From: a virus
IMG/VR virus record: IMGVR_UViG_3300030114_000021
Location: 1 to 43,765 of that record
DNA: 43,765 nt
Direction: 5' to 3' (one strand)
Shown: positions 17,212 to 25,772 of the stretch, piece after piece
Layout of the letters: each line of letters starts with the position of its first letter
Position numbering within the stretch: position 1 is the first letter of the stretch
Made by a program: the position numbers and the translations under genes
The notes under the pieces: model-generated
Database searches by the model: none
The model's input: the letters and a program-made list of their open reading frames with translations, nothing else
Told to the model about the DNA's origin: nothing

Positions 17212-18009
17212 ATGGCTACAATTCCAATCAAAGACACAAACGGAAACCCGATTAATTTTACACCGGCTTCTGATTGCATAGGTTCTCCAGCAGACGCGGC
17301 AGCAGCGTCTGACACCGGATCGGCATCTCTAATCTCTTTATTTAAGAGATTTCTTGCTGCTTTCACGGCTTTTGTTACCGGATCTTCTACGGGATCAAAA
17401 CAGGATACCGGCAATACATCGCTAGCTACAATTGCAGGAAAGGACTTTGCAACACAGACAACACTAGCTGCGCTAAGCGCAAAAGTACCTGCTATTGGAC
17501 AAGCAACTAAGGCCACATCTATCCCCGTTTCTCTCCCAACTGATGTCGGAACTCTAGCGGTTAGTATCGCAACGGCCCCTGTACTCGTAGCTGGATCTGC
17601 CATTATAGGTAAAACAGGTGTCGACCAGACAACTGATGGGACAACAAATAAAGTCGCATCTGCTGGGCTACCAACAACCGCAGCGATTAATGCTGCTTCA
17701 GTTGGACTAGCTACCGGACTTACTGTAGCGAATATCAAGGCAAGCGCCGGTAGCGTTTATGGTATGGCGATAGCAAATAAAACAGCAGCCACTCTATACA
17801 TCCAATTCTATAATACGGCAGGAACCCCAACTCTTGGTACTTCAGTAGTTTGGTGGGTTCCTGTTCTCGCCTCGCAACAGATATTCATTCCTGTAGGAGA
17901 TATTGCCCTAGCTAATTTTTCGACAGGTATCGGTATTGGCGCTAGCACCACACCAACTTCAACTGGTACACCAGGAACTGCCCCTGACGTAGTAATATTC
18001 TACAAGTAA
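17212..18009 (+). CDS. Phage structural / head-fibre-like protein
   Basis: 265 residues rich in Ala, Thr, Gly and Ser. Seen: LISLFKRFLAAFTAFVTGSS, a helix that may trimerise, then TTLAALSAKVPAIGQATKAT and SIPVSLPTDVGTLAVSI, and a beta-rich C-terminal domain (SAGSVYGMAIANKTAATLYI). The pattern of short helices plus AxLxAKVPAxG motifs is seen in phage head-fibre or tail-appendage proteins. It is followed after 1 base by the next structural-type gene. No catalytic residue pattern is seen. Confidence 0.65.
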   Translation: MATIPIKDTNGNPINFTPASDCIGSPADAAAASDTGSASLISLFKRFLAAFTAFVTGSSTGSKQDTGNTSLATIAGKDFATQTTLAALSAKVPAIGQATKATSIPVSLPTDVGTLAVSIATAPVLVAGSAIIGKTGVDQTTDGTTNKVASAGLPTTAAINAASVGLATGLTVANIKASAGSVYGMAIANKTAATLYIQFYNTAGTPTLGTSVVWWVPVLASQQIFIPVGDIALANFSTGIGIGASTTPTSTGTPGTAPDVVIFYK

Positions 18010-18010
18010 A

Positions 18011-18295
18011 ATGAAAACCCGACCAGGACGCGCTGTTTATAATCCGCCCGGTGCTCCGGGGGCTGCTCCGTCTGCGTCGATCGACATCGGGATTACGTCG
18101 CTCACCGACCTTGCGGCCGTCGCAACTGTAAACCTAATCGCACCTGCCGTTAGATATTGGGTTCAGGCATCCGATGGAACTACGCAGGTATGGCAGCTAT
18201 TGTCTAGTTCGGCGAATACATCTGAAGGCGTTCTAAGACCTAATGACTACAATGATCTTACGAATCGTAAAGTATGGTTCAAGGCATCATCCTGA
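18011..18295 (+). CDS. Small structural hypothetical protein (94 aa)
   Basis: 94 residues beginning MKTRPGRAVYNPPGAPGAA, with a beta-rich centre (YWVQASDGTTQVWQLLSSS) and a polar end. Its stop codon is directly followed by the GTG start of the large fibre gene, so the two are translationally coupled. A fibre-base or assembly role is likely from context; no family recognised. Confidence 0.62.
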   Translation: MKTRPGRAVYNPPGAPGAAPSASIDIGITSLTDLAAVATVNLIAPAVRYWVQASDGTTQVWQLLSSSANTSEGVLRPNDYNDLTNRKVWFKASS

Positions 18296-21200
18296 GTGAA
18301 TGTTGATGACGTAAAAGTTTCACAGGCCACACACGTAAGCCCACATCCGGCCTACGAAGACAGGTTCATCACTCCAGATGTCGGAACGCTTTGGGGGTTT
18401 GATGCGAACAAGCGCCCATTCGCAATTAAACTCGGGGCCAATCTCGCTCTAGTAGGTGATACGCTAAACGCAACCGGTGGAGGTGGTGGATCTGGCACGG
18501 TCACGTCATTTTCTTCTGGCAATCTATCTCCGCTATTCAGCACCAATGTATCCACACCATCGACAACTCCAGCGCTAGCATTCTCGCTTACAGCTCAAGC
18601 CCAGAAAACATTTTTAGCTGGCCCATTAACTGGAGCAGATACCGGACCTTCATTTAGGGTTATCGCCGCCACTGATATTCCCGATCTAAGCAGCACATAC
18701 CAACCACTAAACACAAATCTAAGCTCCATTGGTGGACTTTCCAATGCCTCAGGCTGGCTCCATAACAATGGCCTTGGCATATTCTCATATTCAACCCCGA
18801 CCTACACCGACGTAGGCGCAGATCCAGCCGGAGCTGCAGCAGCAATAACGCTTTCTGGTCTAGGTGGAGTTCCAACAACCAGACAAGTTAATGGTCATGC
18901 ATTGAGTTCCGATATTACCGTAACAAAAGGAGATGTCGGTCTTGGCAGCGTTACCGATGATGCACAGGTAAAACGTACCGAGATGGGTGCTGCGCTTGGG
19001 GTAGCAACACTAGATTCCAGTTCTAAGCTCCTTACATCACAGCTACCATCGATTGCTATCTCTGAATACCTCGGGTCTGTAGCAAGTCAGGCTGCGATGC
19101 TTTCACTTACTGGAGAACAAGGAGACTGGTGCATACGAACCGATCTTGGAACCACATGGATTATAACTGGTACTCCACCATCAGTCATTGGTTCTTGGAC
19201 TCAGTTGAGCTATCCTACTGCCCCCGTGACTTCAGTGGCAGGACGCACGGGAGCTGTCACACTTACAAGTACTGACGTCGGGCTAAACAATTTAACTAAT
19301 TCGCTTCAGCTTGTCGCTGCTAGCAATCTAAGTGATCTTGTAAGCGCAGCCACGGCACGCGGAAATCTTGGTGGAACCACAGCCGGTCAATCGTTTTTCA
19401 CGCTGGCTAATCCAAGCGCTATAACATTTCCGAGGATCAACGCAGATAATACCGTAACTACACTGGACTCAGCGAGTTTTCGTACGGCCATTGGCGCTGG
19501 TACTGGCGGAGGCACCGTAACCTCCCTATCTGTCGTTACCGCCAATGGCTTTGCCGGTACGGTTGCTAATGCGACAACTACGCCGGCCATCACGCTTACA
19601 ACTTCTATCACTGGTATTTTGAAAGGTAACGGTACGTCCATAAGCTCGGCCAGTGCTGGAACGGATTTCGTAGCTCCAGGTTCAATCACAACATCTGGGC
19701 TCACACAAACTACTAATAAATTACTTGGCCGTGCGACCTCTCTTACTGGAGCTATCGAGGAAATATCCCTTGGGTTCGGCATGGTTTTCGCCAGTGGTGA
19801 ACTACGCACTCCACAAGATCTCAGGACAACTGGTTCACCTACTTTTTCAAATCTGACAGCCGATGGTAATTTCCGATTATCGTCCTATTCAAGCGGTCCC
19901 CTCTATGTTAATGATACAGGAGATGTTCTGAGGGAAACTTCGTTAAGTGTAGTTAGGGGAGGGACTGGAAAATCTAGTATTGCGGCTAGCCGTCTACTTT
20001 GGAGTACGGGTTCAAATACACTCGGGGAGATTTCCCTTGGTTATGGAATAACTGTAACGTCGTCCGAATTAAGAACCCCCCAAGACCTTCAGAGTACCGC
20101 CTCGCCAACCTTTGGAGGTGCAACTATTGACGCTCGTGGAGTTGGTTATGCCCTCCTAACCCTTAATGCAGATGTAACAAATAATTCGTCTGGCCTTTAT
20201 CTACGGTCTAACAATGTACAGGAATGGGCACTTATTAGCCATCTTGGAGGAGCGGATGCTTTCGGTATTTATAACAATGCACTATCTGCAAATGCACTCT
20301 CTATAAACCGATCAAATAATCAAATATCTCTAGGAACGATTGCCGCAGGAGTTTGGCACGGAACTGCAATCGCTGATGCTTACATCGCAAGCGCAACAAC
20401 GTGGAACGCTAAGATGCCAGCATTTACCCTTGGCAATAGCCTGGCGTTTACCGGAAGTGTGCTGGATACGATTCAGGATATACGGACGAGTGCTAGTCCA
20501 GGTTTCTTGGGGGTTACATTAAATAAAACTGGCGCTATCGGGGGTTCGCTGATTGGTCTTGGGACTAGTGAGGGGTTTCACCTAGAAGCTTCTTCTGGAA
20601 ACAATGTATTTGAAGTCCAGCAGAAAGGTGCTGGTGTCTGTGGTATCCGGTTCATAGATATAGACGGTCTTGAAGCAGGGGCTATGGGATATGGAGAAAA
20701 AACCGGGACAGTCGGCCTCCCGTTTCGCGATATGATGTATGTGGAGATGGGGGCTGTTGGGGCAGGGAAAAGCACTAACCATCCATCGGATTTTGCTGTG
20801 GTTAATACATCCACAGATAGTGCATGGAGCTATGCCATGTTTCGTTGTTTTTGGAATGGTAGTATAGAGTTAAAGAGGCAGTACTCCTCTCCGGGTGTTC
20901 CTGGATCAGATGTGGCATTTAAGATAGATGGTATTGGTGGGGCATGTAGAGCACCGTTCGGTATAAATTCAGACGGGGCGCTGAATGTATTTTCGGGGGA
21001 AATACGAATGGCTTCCAGTGGAGCGTCCGACGATGAGAATATGTCTTGGAAGAATGGTACACGTCAATGGAATGCGGGAATCGCGGGCAGCATAGGAAGT
21101 AGTTCATTCTTCATTAAAAATGTAACGGCAGGCACCTACGACCTAATTATAGATGGGACATCTGGACTGGCTCAATTTAATAAGGCTATACAGACCGGAT

Positions 21201-21337
21201 CACCATCAGGCGGCACTGCGAAGCCGGTAAAATTTGGCGCAGCAGCAACGGTAACCCCGACATCACCAAATCGCACAATTGAGTTAGAAGTCGATGGGAC
21301 TACTTACTATTTAGCAGCAAAAACTACTAACAATTAA
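18296..21337 (+). CDS. Large tail-fibre-like protein
   Basis: 1013 residues from GTG 18296, the longest gene here. Rich in Gly, Ser, Thr and Asn. Repeated fibre-shaft elements are visible: TSVAGRTGAVTLTSTDVGL (about 310), further VTSLSVVTANGFAGTV and GTVTSF segments, and SPTF-x-N/G blocks (PQDLRTTGSPTFSNLTADGN and two variants). The C-terminus (IELEVDGTTYYLAA) is a common ending for fibres with shaft repeats. It probably forms a trimeric fibre that contacts the host. No chaperone domain (peptidase S74) is obvious to me. Confidence 0.82.
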   Translation: MNVDDVKVSQATHVSPHPAYEDRFITPDVGTLWGFDANKRPFAIKLGANLALVGDTLNATGGGGGSGTVTSFSSGNLSPLFSTNVSTPSTTPALAFSLTAQAQKTFLAGPLTGADTGPSFRVIAATDIPDLSSTYQPLNTNLSSIGGLSNASGWLHNNGLGIFSYSTPTYTDVGADPAGAAAAITLSGLGGVPTTRQVNGHALSSDITVTKGDVGLGSVTDDAQVKRTEMGAALGVATLDSSSKLLTSQLPSIAISEYLGSVASQAAMLSLTGEQGDWCIRTDLGTTWIITGTPPSVIGSWTQLSYPTAPVTSVAGRTGAVTLTSTDVGLNNLTNSLQLVAASNLSDLVSAATARGNLGGTTAGQSFFTLANPSAITFPRINADNTVTTLDSASFRTAIGAGTGGGTVTSLSVVTANGFAGTVANATTTPAITLTTSITGILKGNGTSISSASAGTDFVAPGSITTSGLTQTTNKLLGRATSLTGAIEEISLGFGMVFASGELRTPQDLRTTGSPTFSNLTADGNFRLSSYSSGPLYVNDTGDVLRETSLSVVRGGTGKSSIAASRLLWSTGSNTLGEISLGYGITVTSSELRTPQDLQSTASPTFGGATIDARGVGYALLTLNADVTNNSSGLYLRSNNVQEWALISHLGGADAFGIYNNALSANALSINRSNNQISLGTIAAGVWHGTAIADAYIASATTWNAKMPAFTLGNSLAFTGSVLDTIQDIRTSASPGFLGVTLNKTGAIGGSLIGLGTSEGFHLEASSGNNVFEVQQKGAGVCGIRFIDIDGLEAGAMGYGEKTGTVGLPFRDMMYVEMGAVGAGKSTNHPSDFAVVNTSTDSAWSYAMFRCFWNGSIELKRQYSSPGVPGSDVAFKIDGIGGACRAPFGINSDGALNVFSGEIRMASSGASDDENMSWKNGTRQWNAGIAGSIGSSSFFIKNVTAGTYDLIIDGTSGLAQFNKAIQTGSPSGGTAKPVKFGAAATVTPTSPNRTIELEVDGTTYYLAAKTTNN

Positions 21338-21342
21338 CTCTT

Positions 21343-21408
21343 ATGAACCCAGACCCAAAACAACTCCTACAGATAATCCATAATCGCGGTGAACAGGCGA
21401 AAGTCTGA
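21343..21408 (+). CDS. Possible 21-residue peptide
   Basis: ATG at 21343, five bases after the fibre stop, opens 21 codons (MNPDPKQLLQIIHNRGEQAK...). The start MNPD is shared with the gene at 21800. It could be a remnant of a longer gene or chance. The rest of this gap (21409-21509) holds the inverted repeat and hairpin motif listed separately. Confidence 0.2.
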   Translation: MNPDPKQLLQIIHNRGEQAKV

Positions 21409-21421
21409 AGCTAAAATAGAA

Positions 21422-21488
21422 TTGGAATAGATGGATACCTAATTACGATCTATTCTCGCCACACGAGATTCTTCTGGAACTATTCCAA
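21422..21488. repeat. Inverted repeat enclosing hairpin motif copy 2
   Basis: TTGGAATAG (21422-21430) and CTATTCCAA (21480-21488) are perfect 9-base inverted repeats. They enclose the hairpin motif at 21452-21470. The nested arrangement lies in the 172-base gap between the fibre gene and the small gene at 21510. Confidence 0.6.
21452..21470 (-). promoter_or_regulatory. Dispersed hairpin motif, copy 2 (minus orientation)
   Basis: On the minus strand it reads AATCTCGTGTGGCGAGAAT: arms TCTCG/CGAGA around TGTGG, matching copy 4 over 16 bases. It is oriented against the flanking plus-strand genes, unlike the others. It could drive or repress antisense transcription into the fibre gene. Confidence 0.55.
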
Positions 21489-21509
21489 ATCTGGTTTCAA
21501 CCTACGCAC

Positions 21510-21803
21510 ATGAAGTACACGTTAAAGGCACAGACGATAAATCTACTCAGGCAGGTAGTAACATGCCCTGGATGGACTAAGAAAATCGAGGATATATACC
21601 GGGGCGGTAAACTATTAGTCGAAAAACTTCCCGAGATAAAAGATGGCATTAATACCGATGAACCGACTGAAATTGAACTCGATACCCAAGACCTAGAGAT
21701 ATGCAAGACTGCATTTGAGCATGCCCTATCTAAGGAATTCGTCCCCACCTCAAAGTGGACCAATGACCTGATTGAGAAACTTGAGTTCATCTCTAAGAAA
21801 TGA
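21510..21803 (+). CDS. Hypothetical protein (97 aa)
   Basis: 97 residues, acidic and helical in the C-terminal half (LDTQDLEICKTAFEHALSKE, KWTNDLIEKLEFISKK). No signal peptide or membrane segment. The stop overlaps the next start (ATGA). Context: first gene of the group leading to putative lysis proteins. No family recognised; similar short helical proteins pair with fibre or lysis genes in many phages. Confidence 0.65.
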   Translation: MKYTLKAQTINLLRQVVTCPGWTKKIEDIYRGGKLLVEKLPEIKDGINTDEPTEIELDTQDLEICKTAFEHALSKEFVPTSKWTNDLIEKLEFISKK

Positions 21804-22372
21804 ACCCAGACGGCACAGCAGATCTTAATTTGATATCTTTCTGCGGGCCAGAAGATAACTATAAAGTCTTCATCACAAAAGAACCGATCGGCTGTAAACT
21901 GGCATGCTACACTGCTGCATTAAAATTCACATCCAAGGTCAATGGTATATACGGAAGATTTACTGACGTCATTGGTGGTATAGAGTCGACCGTCGATTGC
22001 AACAATCAATCATCGTACATAAACCTTTCGGCAGACCTCTGGGATATCTCCCAGACAAAATACGGGTTCACCAATAAAGGCAGCTGCAATCACAACTCAT
22101 TCACCGGTCTTGTTCGAGGTCATGGCAAGGAAGTTGATTTCGATCAGGACAATTGGAGTGATCAATGTCACGAGCCATGCAAAGGCACTGTTCTTGCACT
22201 TATCAGCGAGGATAAGAAACCAATCCGCGTCCGCTACATCTATAATAAACCAGACTTTAAACCGGGAACCGGCCCATATCGCTTCGTCTTTCCATGGCCT
22301 TGGCTACCAGTTCCTCGCTCATGGATTGGCATGATCTTCAACCAACTCAGACGTCTCGGGTTCTTCAAATGA
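21800..22372 (+). CDS. Cys-rich hypothetical protein (190 aa)
   Basis: 190 residues with eight Cys (FCGPED, IGCKLACY, VDCNNQ, GSCNHN, DQCHEPCKG), consistent with disulfides or metal sites. No signal peptide. The C-terminus is aromatic and Pro/Trp-rich (YRFVFPWPWLPVPRSWIG), which could contact membrane or glycan. It overlaps the next gene by ATGA. It stands where a lysis protein might be expected, but no hydrolase motif is visible, so I do not call an endolysin. Confidence 0.62.
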   Translation: MNPDGTADLNLISFCGPEDNYKVFITKEPIGCKLACYTAALKFTSKVNGIYGRFTDVIGGIESTVDCNNQSSYINLSADLWDISQTKYGFTNKGSCNHNSFTGLVRGHGKEVDFDQDNWSDQCHEPCKGTVLALISEDKKPIRVRYIYNKPDFKPGTGPYRFVFPWPWLPVPRSWIGMIFNQLRRLGFFK

Positions 22373-23280
22373 AAAAATCAACTCGTGGTGTAGTAGATCC
22401 TGTAACATGGGCCGTGATTGGCCTAATCGCCGTTGGAAGCTGGGCCTACGTCAAAGTCTTTGAACCAGGCCGAAATAAAAAAGTAGCCGATAAGATCGCG
22501 GTCGCTACCGAGAAGGCCAACAAAGAAGCAGAAGCAGCCAAGGCTTTATCAATCGAGCTCCAAAAGTCAGTGCAGGCCATGGCCGACGCACACGCTCAGG
22601 AGACAAAAACCGAACAGAAGATGCGCGCTAATGCCGCTGACTTCAATGGTCAGAACAAAGCCGTCCTAGCTGCTGATCCAAATCCATCGCCATACACTCT
22701 GATCGCAATAGGGCTGTGTGATTCCGTAGATCAGTCTCTCGGCATCCAGTCGACAGCTGAACAGCGCCTAGAGTGGAGCAAACGTGTTATCCCGCTACTC
22801 CAGCACAATGCCGAAATAGAGAAACTCCTTGCCCAAAAGACTGCTGAAGCCGCGGCGCTTTCCGCCAGTCTTAAGGCCGAGCACGAACATGCCGTTGCAT
22901 CAGATGCCCACGCTGCCACACTTGCGAAAGCAAACACAGCCAACGTAGCCACGATAGCTACGATTACTGCAAAGGCCGAGAAGTTGGCGGGAGAGAACGC
23001 TAACTGGGCAGCCGGAACGCTTGACTGGAAAGGACGATTAAAAGCTGCAGTGATTGGCCTTTGTGTGTTGGGTGTACTACTTTTCATCTTATCATGGAGA
23101 TACCGAGGGAAGGATAAGACCCTAACCGATTCAGTTGCGCTCGGTGAATTCATAAAGACTCAGGCCATAGGTGCCGGCCACAAAGCCGAAGAACTAGAGA
23201 CAAAAATAAAGGACTGGATGCAAGGCGATCACGCTGGCATGGCAGCCATTGACAAAGTAAAAGAAAAACTTCGGATTTAG
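22369..23280 (+). CDS. Membrane-anchored coiled-coil protein
   Basis: 303 residues from ATG 22369 (overlaps preceding stop). An N-terminal hydrophobic segment (VTWAVIGLIAVGSWAYVKVF, about 12-31), a long Ala/Glu/Lys coiled coil (about 45-220), and a second membrane segment (AAVIGLCVLGVLLFILSW, about 226-243) followed by a soluble tail. It resembles spanin-like or tape-like membrane proteins, but neither family is clear. Placement just before a putative holin suggests a role in lysis or membrane bridging. Confidence 0.6.
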   Translation: MKKSTRGVVDPVTWAVIGLIAVGSWAYVKVFEPGRNKKVADKIAVATEKANKEAEAAKALSIELQKSVQAMADAHAQETKTEQKMRANAADFNGQNKAVLAADPNPSPYTLIAIGLCDSVDQSLGIQSTAEQRLEWSKRVIPLLQHNAEIEKLLAQKTAEAAALSASLKAEHEHAVASDAHAATLAKANTANVATIATITAKAEKLAGENANWAAGTLDWKGRLKAAVIGLCVLGVLLFILSWRYRGKDKTLTDSVALGEFIKTQAIGAGHKAEELETKIKDWMQGDHAGMAAIDKVKEKLRI

Positions 23281-23331
23281 CTATCGATCTTTCCGCCCTC
23301 CAGCACAGCATGACCAGCAACCCCAAAAGCA

Positions 23332-23697
23332 ATGTCCGAACAAGAAGAAGTCGATGACTCCGATCTTACAACGCCACTTATAAAACCGGAGTCCTTTGAG
23401 TTTTCGCCAAGCGTACCGGCGTCAGATATTGCTGACTTCAACAAGCGCGACCAAAAATTACTCCTCGGATTTTATGTTATCGCTCAAAAGGTCGATCGCC
23501 TTATCCAAGCCACGATCGAGACAAATCGCCAACAACGTAAATTCGAAGCCGATCTCATCGAGGTTCGTCGCTGGAAGAAAACGCTCACAATGCGCTACAC
23601 ACTTTACTCAGGCATTGCTGTGTTTATTGTTACCACGATGGGTAGCGGAATTCTGTCAAAGATCGCCGATGCAATCATGTCTAAATTCTTTCCCTAA
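23332..23697 (+). CDS. Putative holin/XhlA-like membrane protein
   Basis: 121 residues: acidic soluble N-terminus, a coiled-coil central region (QKVDRLIQATIETNRQQRKF), then a C-terminal membrane segment (YTLYSGIAVFIVTTMGSGIL, about 89-108) and a short basic end. The architecture matches haemolysin XhlA-type lysis proteins. No endolysin is found nearby, so a lysis role is inferred from layout. It is followed immediately by the receiver-domain gene. Confidence 0.6.
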   Translation: MSEQEEVDDSDLTTPLIKPESFEFSPSVPASDIADFNKRDQKLLLGFYVIAQKVDRLIQATIETNRQQRKFEADLIEVRRWKKTLTMRYTLYSGIAVFIVTTMGSGILSKIADAIMSKFFP

Positions 23698-23698
23698 T

Positions 23699-24181
23699 AT
23701 GGTCCCAACCAACACAGTTCAATTGATCGACGATCTAGTCCGACACTGGATACTTCCACCCGAGATACTGATCGTTGATGACGACGACATCCTTTGCGAT
23801 GTTTTGAGAAAGATAATTTCGTCTTTTGGTTTGAGCGTTACGACGGCCACGACCGGAGCACTTGCGGTCGAGCATTATCAAAAAATGTATGAGCGAAGAT
23901 TCCAGGATAGCGGGGCTACAACGCACCCCTACGATTTAATCTTCCTCGATATGAGACTGCCGGATTCCAGTGGGATGGAAGTTCTTCAGAAGATCCGCAA
24001 GCTTTGGCCACCGCAACCAGTTGTACTTATCTCAGGTCATTTTACGAATATCACCGGGATAACCGAAAATGGTCCGGTATGCATCGATGAGAAACCAATT
24101 ACCATCGATAGCGTTCGACTGGCCTTAGCCATGCACAACATTCGGATGCCCGCCAACCTTCACTCCCCGAGCAAGCTGTGA
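23699..24181 (+). CDS. Stand-alone response-regulator receiver domain
   Basis: 160 residues from ATG 23699. A full CheY-like receiver fold: acidic pocket ILIVDDDD (D27-D30), phosphoacceptor D84 in LIFLDMRLPDSSGMEVLQKI, the conserved small hydroxyl S112 in VVLISGH, and K132-P133 in CIDEKPITIDSVRLAL. There is no output domain, so it would act by protein contact or as a phosphate sink. All key residues are kept, so it is probably phosphorylatable. Receiver domains are rare in phages. Its last 57 bases overlap the convergent gene at 24125. It may intercept host two-component signalling; this is inference. Confidence 0.85.
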   Translation: MVPTNTVQLIDDLVRHWILPPEILIVDDDDILCDVLRKIISSFGLSVTTATTGALAVEHYQKMYERRFQDSGATTHPYDLIFLDMRLPDSSGMEVLQKIRKLWPPQPVVLISGHFTNITGITENGPVCIDEKPITIDSVRLALAMHNIRMPANLHSPSKL

Positions 24182-24439
24182 TTTGCAGGTAGTTTCTTCG
24201 CGCGACATCATAACAGAGATCTCTTCGTACTCTTTTATAATCCTCCGAAGGATCTCGCGTTCTTCATGTGAGCACTTATCGGCAGGATCGTTACGGAAGC
24301 GCGTCTCATAGGCTCTCATCTTTTCAGATAGCCTGCGCATGAAATACCTAGTAAATGGTTCAAAGCGCTGCAGCTGACCGATATCAATCAAGTCCTGACG
24401 CGCTCGCTCATCTGCCAGTGATTTTTCGTCGACTTCCAT
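24125..24439 (-). CDS. Hypothetical helical protein (104 aa)
   Basis: 104 residues, mostly helical and charged: MEVDEKSLADERARQDLID, then RFEPFTRYFMRRLSEKMRAY, EEREILRRIIKEYEEIS. Short helical phage proteins with an LRRIIKEYEEI-like motif are common and uncharacterised. Its start abuts the upstream gene stop. Convergent overlap of 57 bases with the receiver gene. Confidence 0.65.
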   Translation of the reverse strand: MEVDEKSLADERARQDLIDIGQLQRFEPFTRYFMRRLSEKMRAYETRFRNDPADKCSHEEREILRRIIKEYEEISVMMSREETTCKSQLARGVKVGGHPNVVHG

Positions 24440-24741
24440 TAGATTGGGATACTGCGTGACCGATGCTCTGCCATGATCTGTGCGAACTCCTCCTCATTCT
24501 TCGCCATCAGTGCACTTCGTTCCTCTGGGCTGAGCTCATCCCAGATCGCCTTGGCTGCATTCGCGCAGGCCTTACAGGTATTAGGACGACGCTTATGGCC
24601 GGTAAAAACATTATTACACGAGGTGCAAACATGCGAATAACACCCATTATCCTCATCTGATAAATCCTCCGGCCAATCGCGAGCAGATCCAGATTGTATC
24701 ATGTTATCAGTGGGATATCGAAATACCCAAGATTCCGGCAC
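24439..24741 (-). CDS. Zinc-ribbon-like hypothetical protein (100 aa)
   Basis: 100 residues. Two Cys pairs, CTSC and CKAC (about 39-42 and 55-58), separated by a basic stretch NNVFTGHKRRPNT, fit a small zinc ribbon. The helical C-terminus follows (LSPEERSALMAKNEEEFAQI). It overlaps the upstream XRE gene by 43 bases on the same strand. DNA or RNA binding is possible; no family certain. Confidence 0.65.
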   Translation of the reverse strand: MPESWVFRYPTDNMIQSGSARDWPEDLSDEDNGCYSHVCTSCNNVFTGHKRRPNTCKACANAAKAIWDELSPEERSALMAKNEEEFAQIMAEHRSRSIPI

Positions 24742-24911
24742 AACGTGATATATACTGGCATCGACGGCCAGTTATTCCCGGCTTCGATATTTGCCAGTGT
24801 TTTGTTTGAAATTTTCAGGTCTTCAGCGAAATCGATCTGAGTAATCCCAAGATTCGCACGTCGTTTCTTTACCTGATTGGCTAGTGCTTTCAGTTCGGTA
24901 TTTCGGCGCAT
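24699..24911 (-). CDS. XRE-family helix-turn-helix regulator (70 aa)
   Basis: 70 residues almost entirely made of one XRE/Cro-like HTH: VKKRRANLGITQIDFAEDLK then ISNKTLANIEAGNNWPS (recognition helix about 33-45). Small size suits a phage repressor or Cro-like switch protein. Two TGGGTTGAT direct repeats, 21 bases apart, lie just upstream of its ATG and a third 46 bases further, so autoregulation is likely. It could also bind the genome-wide TCTCG-N5-CGAGA dyads; this is untested inference. Confidence 0.82.
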   Translation of the reverse strand: MRRNTELKALANQVKKRRANLGITQIDFAEDLKISNKTLANIEAGNNWPSMPVYITLCRNLGYFDIPLIT

Positions 24912-24987
24912 TGGGTTGATACGTCAGATTTCTGGGTTGATCGGTCATGTGGTATGATCATGTCCAACTTCGGTTGTTTGGGTTGAT
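24912..24987 (-). promoter_or_regulatory. Direct repeats TGGGTTGAT upstream of XRE gene (possible operator)
   Basis: TGGGTTGAT occurs at 24912-24920, 24933-24941 and 24979-24987, all in the same orientation. The first two are exactly two helical turns apart and lie directly before the XRE start. The third is inside the end of the upstream gene. The 8-base core also occurs elsewhere, so only the clustering is meaningful. Confidence 0.4.
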
Positions 24988-25772
24988 GGCTGATATTCGA
25001 CGGAGCAACCGCAGCCGCCCCATTCGAGTTCGTCATAGGTTTTACCGGCTTCGATCTTCTCTCTGAGTTGGCGAAGCGTGAGTGTTGATGTGATGCCGCC
25101 TGAACGGTCTTTCATTATCGAAACGTCTTTGCCGATTCGGTCACGAAAGGCCTGCTCACGAAGCTCGTGATATTTGAATCGGCCCGGCATCTTTCTGAGG
25201 AGGTGCGCAAAGTGAGCCTGACCTGCCTTTACGCAGAATCCTCCGCAGTTGTTATGGGGGAAGCCCATGGCATAGAGCCGAGGGAGCGTGATCCCGGTTT
25301 TAGCCAGCTCACACATCATGCGCCCCTTGTCCCATATCGGCTCCCACATCATTGGTGCCTCAATCCTCCAGCCAGGCAAAGCGGCTCGCATCCTTTCCAG
25401 CCGATGGCCCTCAGTCCAGTCTAGGCCAACGAAGATGGTTGTGGACATCTCATAACAGTTTGCCCTCCGCCATTTATCCATCAGCTCTTGTTTTAGAACC
25501 TTTGAACAGCGAGAGACTCGGCTATTGCCCATCATGTCCTCATCTTCAAAAAGCTGCCACGGATCGCGCCCGTCGCTGATCACGGTAAGCGGGACGCCAT
25601 GATACCTTGTCGATTCGTTTAGGAACTCGTAAAGGCCCTCATCCTCCATCAGTGTATCGGCAAATAGCCGAGTGACGTTGGACTTTCCGTATCGTTCGAT
25701 GACGCGGTGCAAAGTCCAGAAAGAGCATAGCCCTCCGCTGTCATTTACGATAAGCTGTTGTTCAAAATCCAT
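24945..25772 (-). CDS. PAPS-reductase-like ATP-pyrophosphatase domain protein
   Basis: 275 residues. Begins MDFEQQLIVNDSGGLCSFWT, with the SGGxxS pyrophosphate loop of the adenine-nucleotide alpha hydrolase fold. FADTLMEDEGLYEFLNES and RVSRCSKVLKQELMDKWRR match the PAPS-reductase/DndC-like family seen in phages. A later Cys/His region (FPHNNCGGFCVKAGQAHF) is present. Possible roles include sulfur chemistry or DNA modification; substrate unknown. Its start codon lies exactly at the left end of the insertion at 25771, and a promoter-like hairpin motif lies beyond the insertion at 27158. Removing the insertion joins it in frame to a short upstream ORF. Confidence 0.78.
   Translation of the reverse strand: MDFEQQLIVNDSGGLCSFWTLHRVIERYGKSNVTRLFADTLMEDEGLYEFLNESTRYHGVPLTVISDGRDPWQLFEDEDMMGNSRVSRCSKVLKQELMDKWRRANCYEMSTTIFVGLDWTEGHRLERMRAALPGWRIEAPMMWEPIWDKGRMMCELAKTGITLPRLYAMGFPHNNCGGFCVKAGQAHFAHLLRKMPGRFKYHELREQAFRDRIGKDVSIMKDRSGGITSTLTLRQLREKIEAGKTYDELEWGGCGCSVEYQPSTQTTEVGHDHTT

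Noticed and set aside
21800-22372. Endolysin
   Set aside because: Position would suit a lysis enzyme, but no lysozyme, amidase or peptidase motif is visible in this Cys-rich protein.
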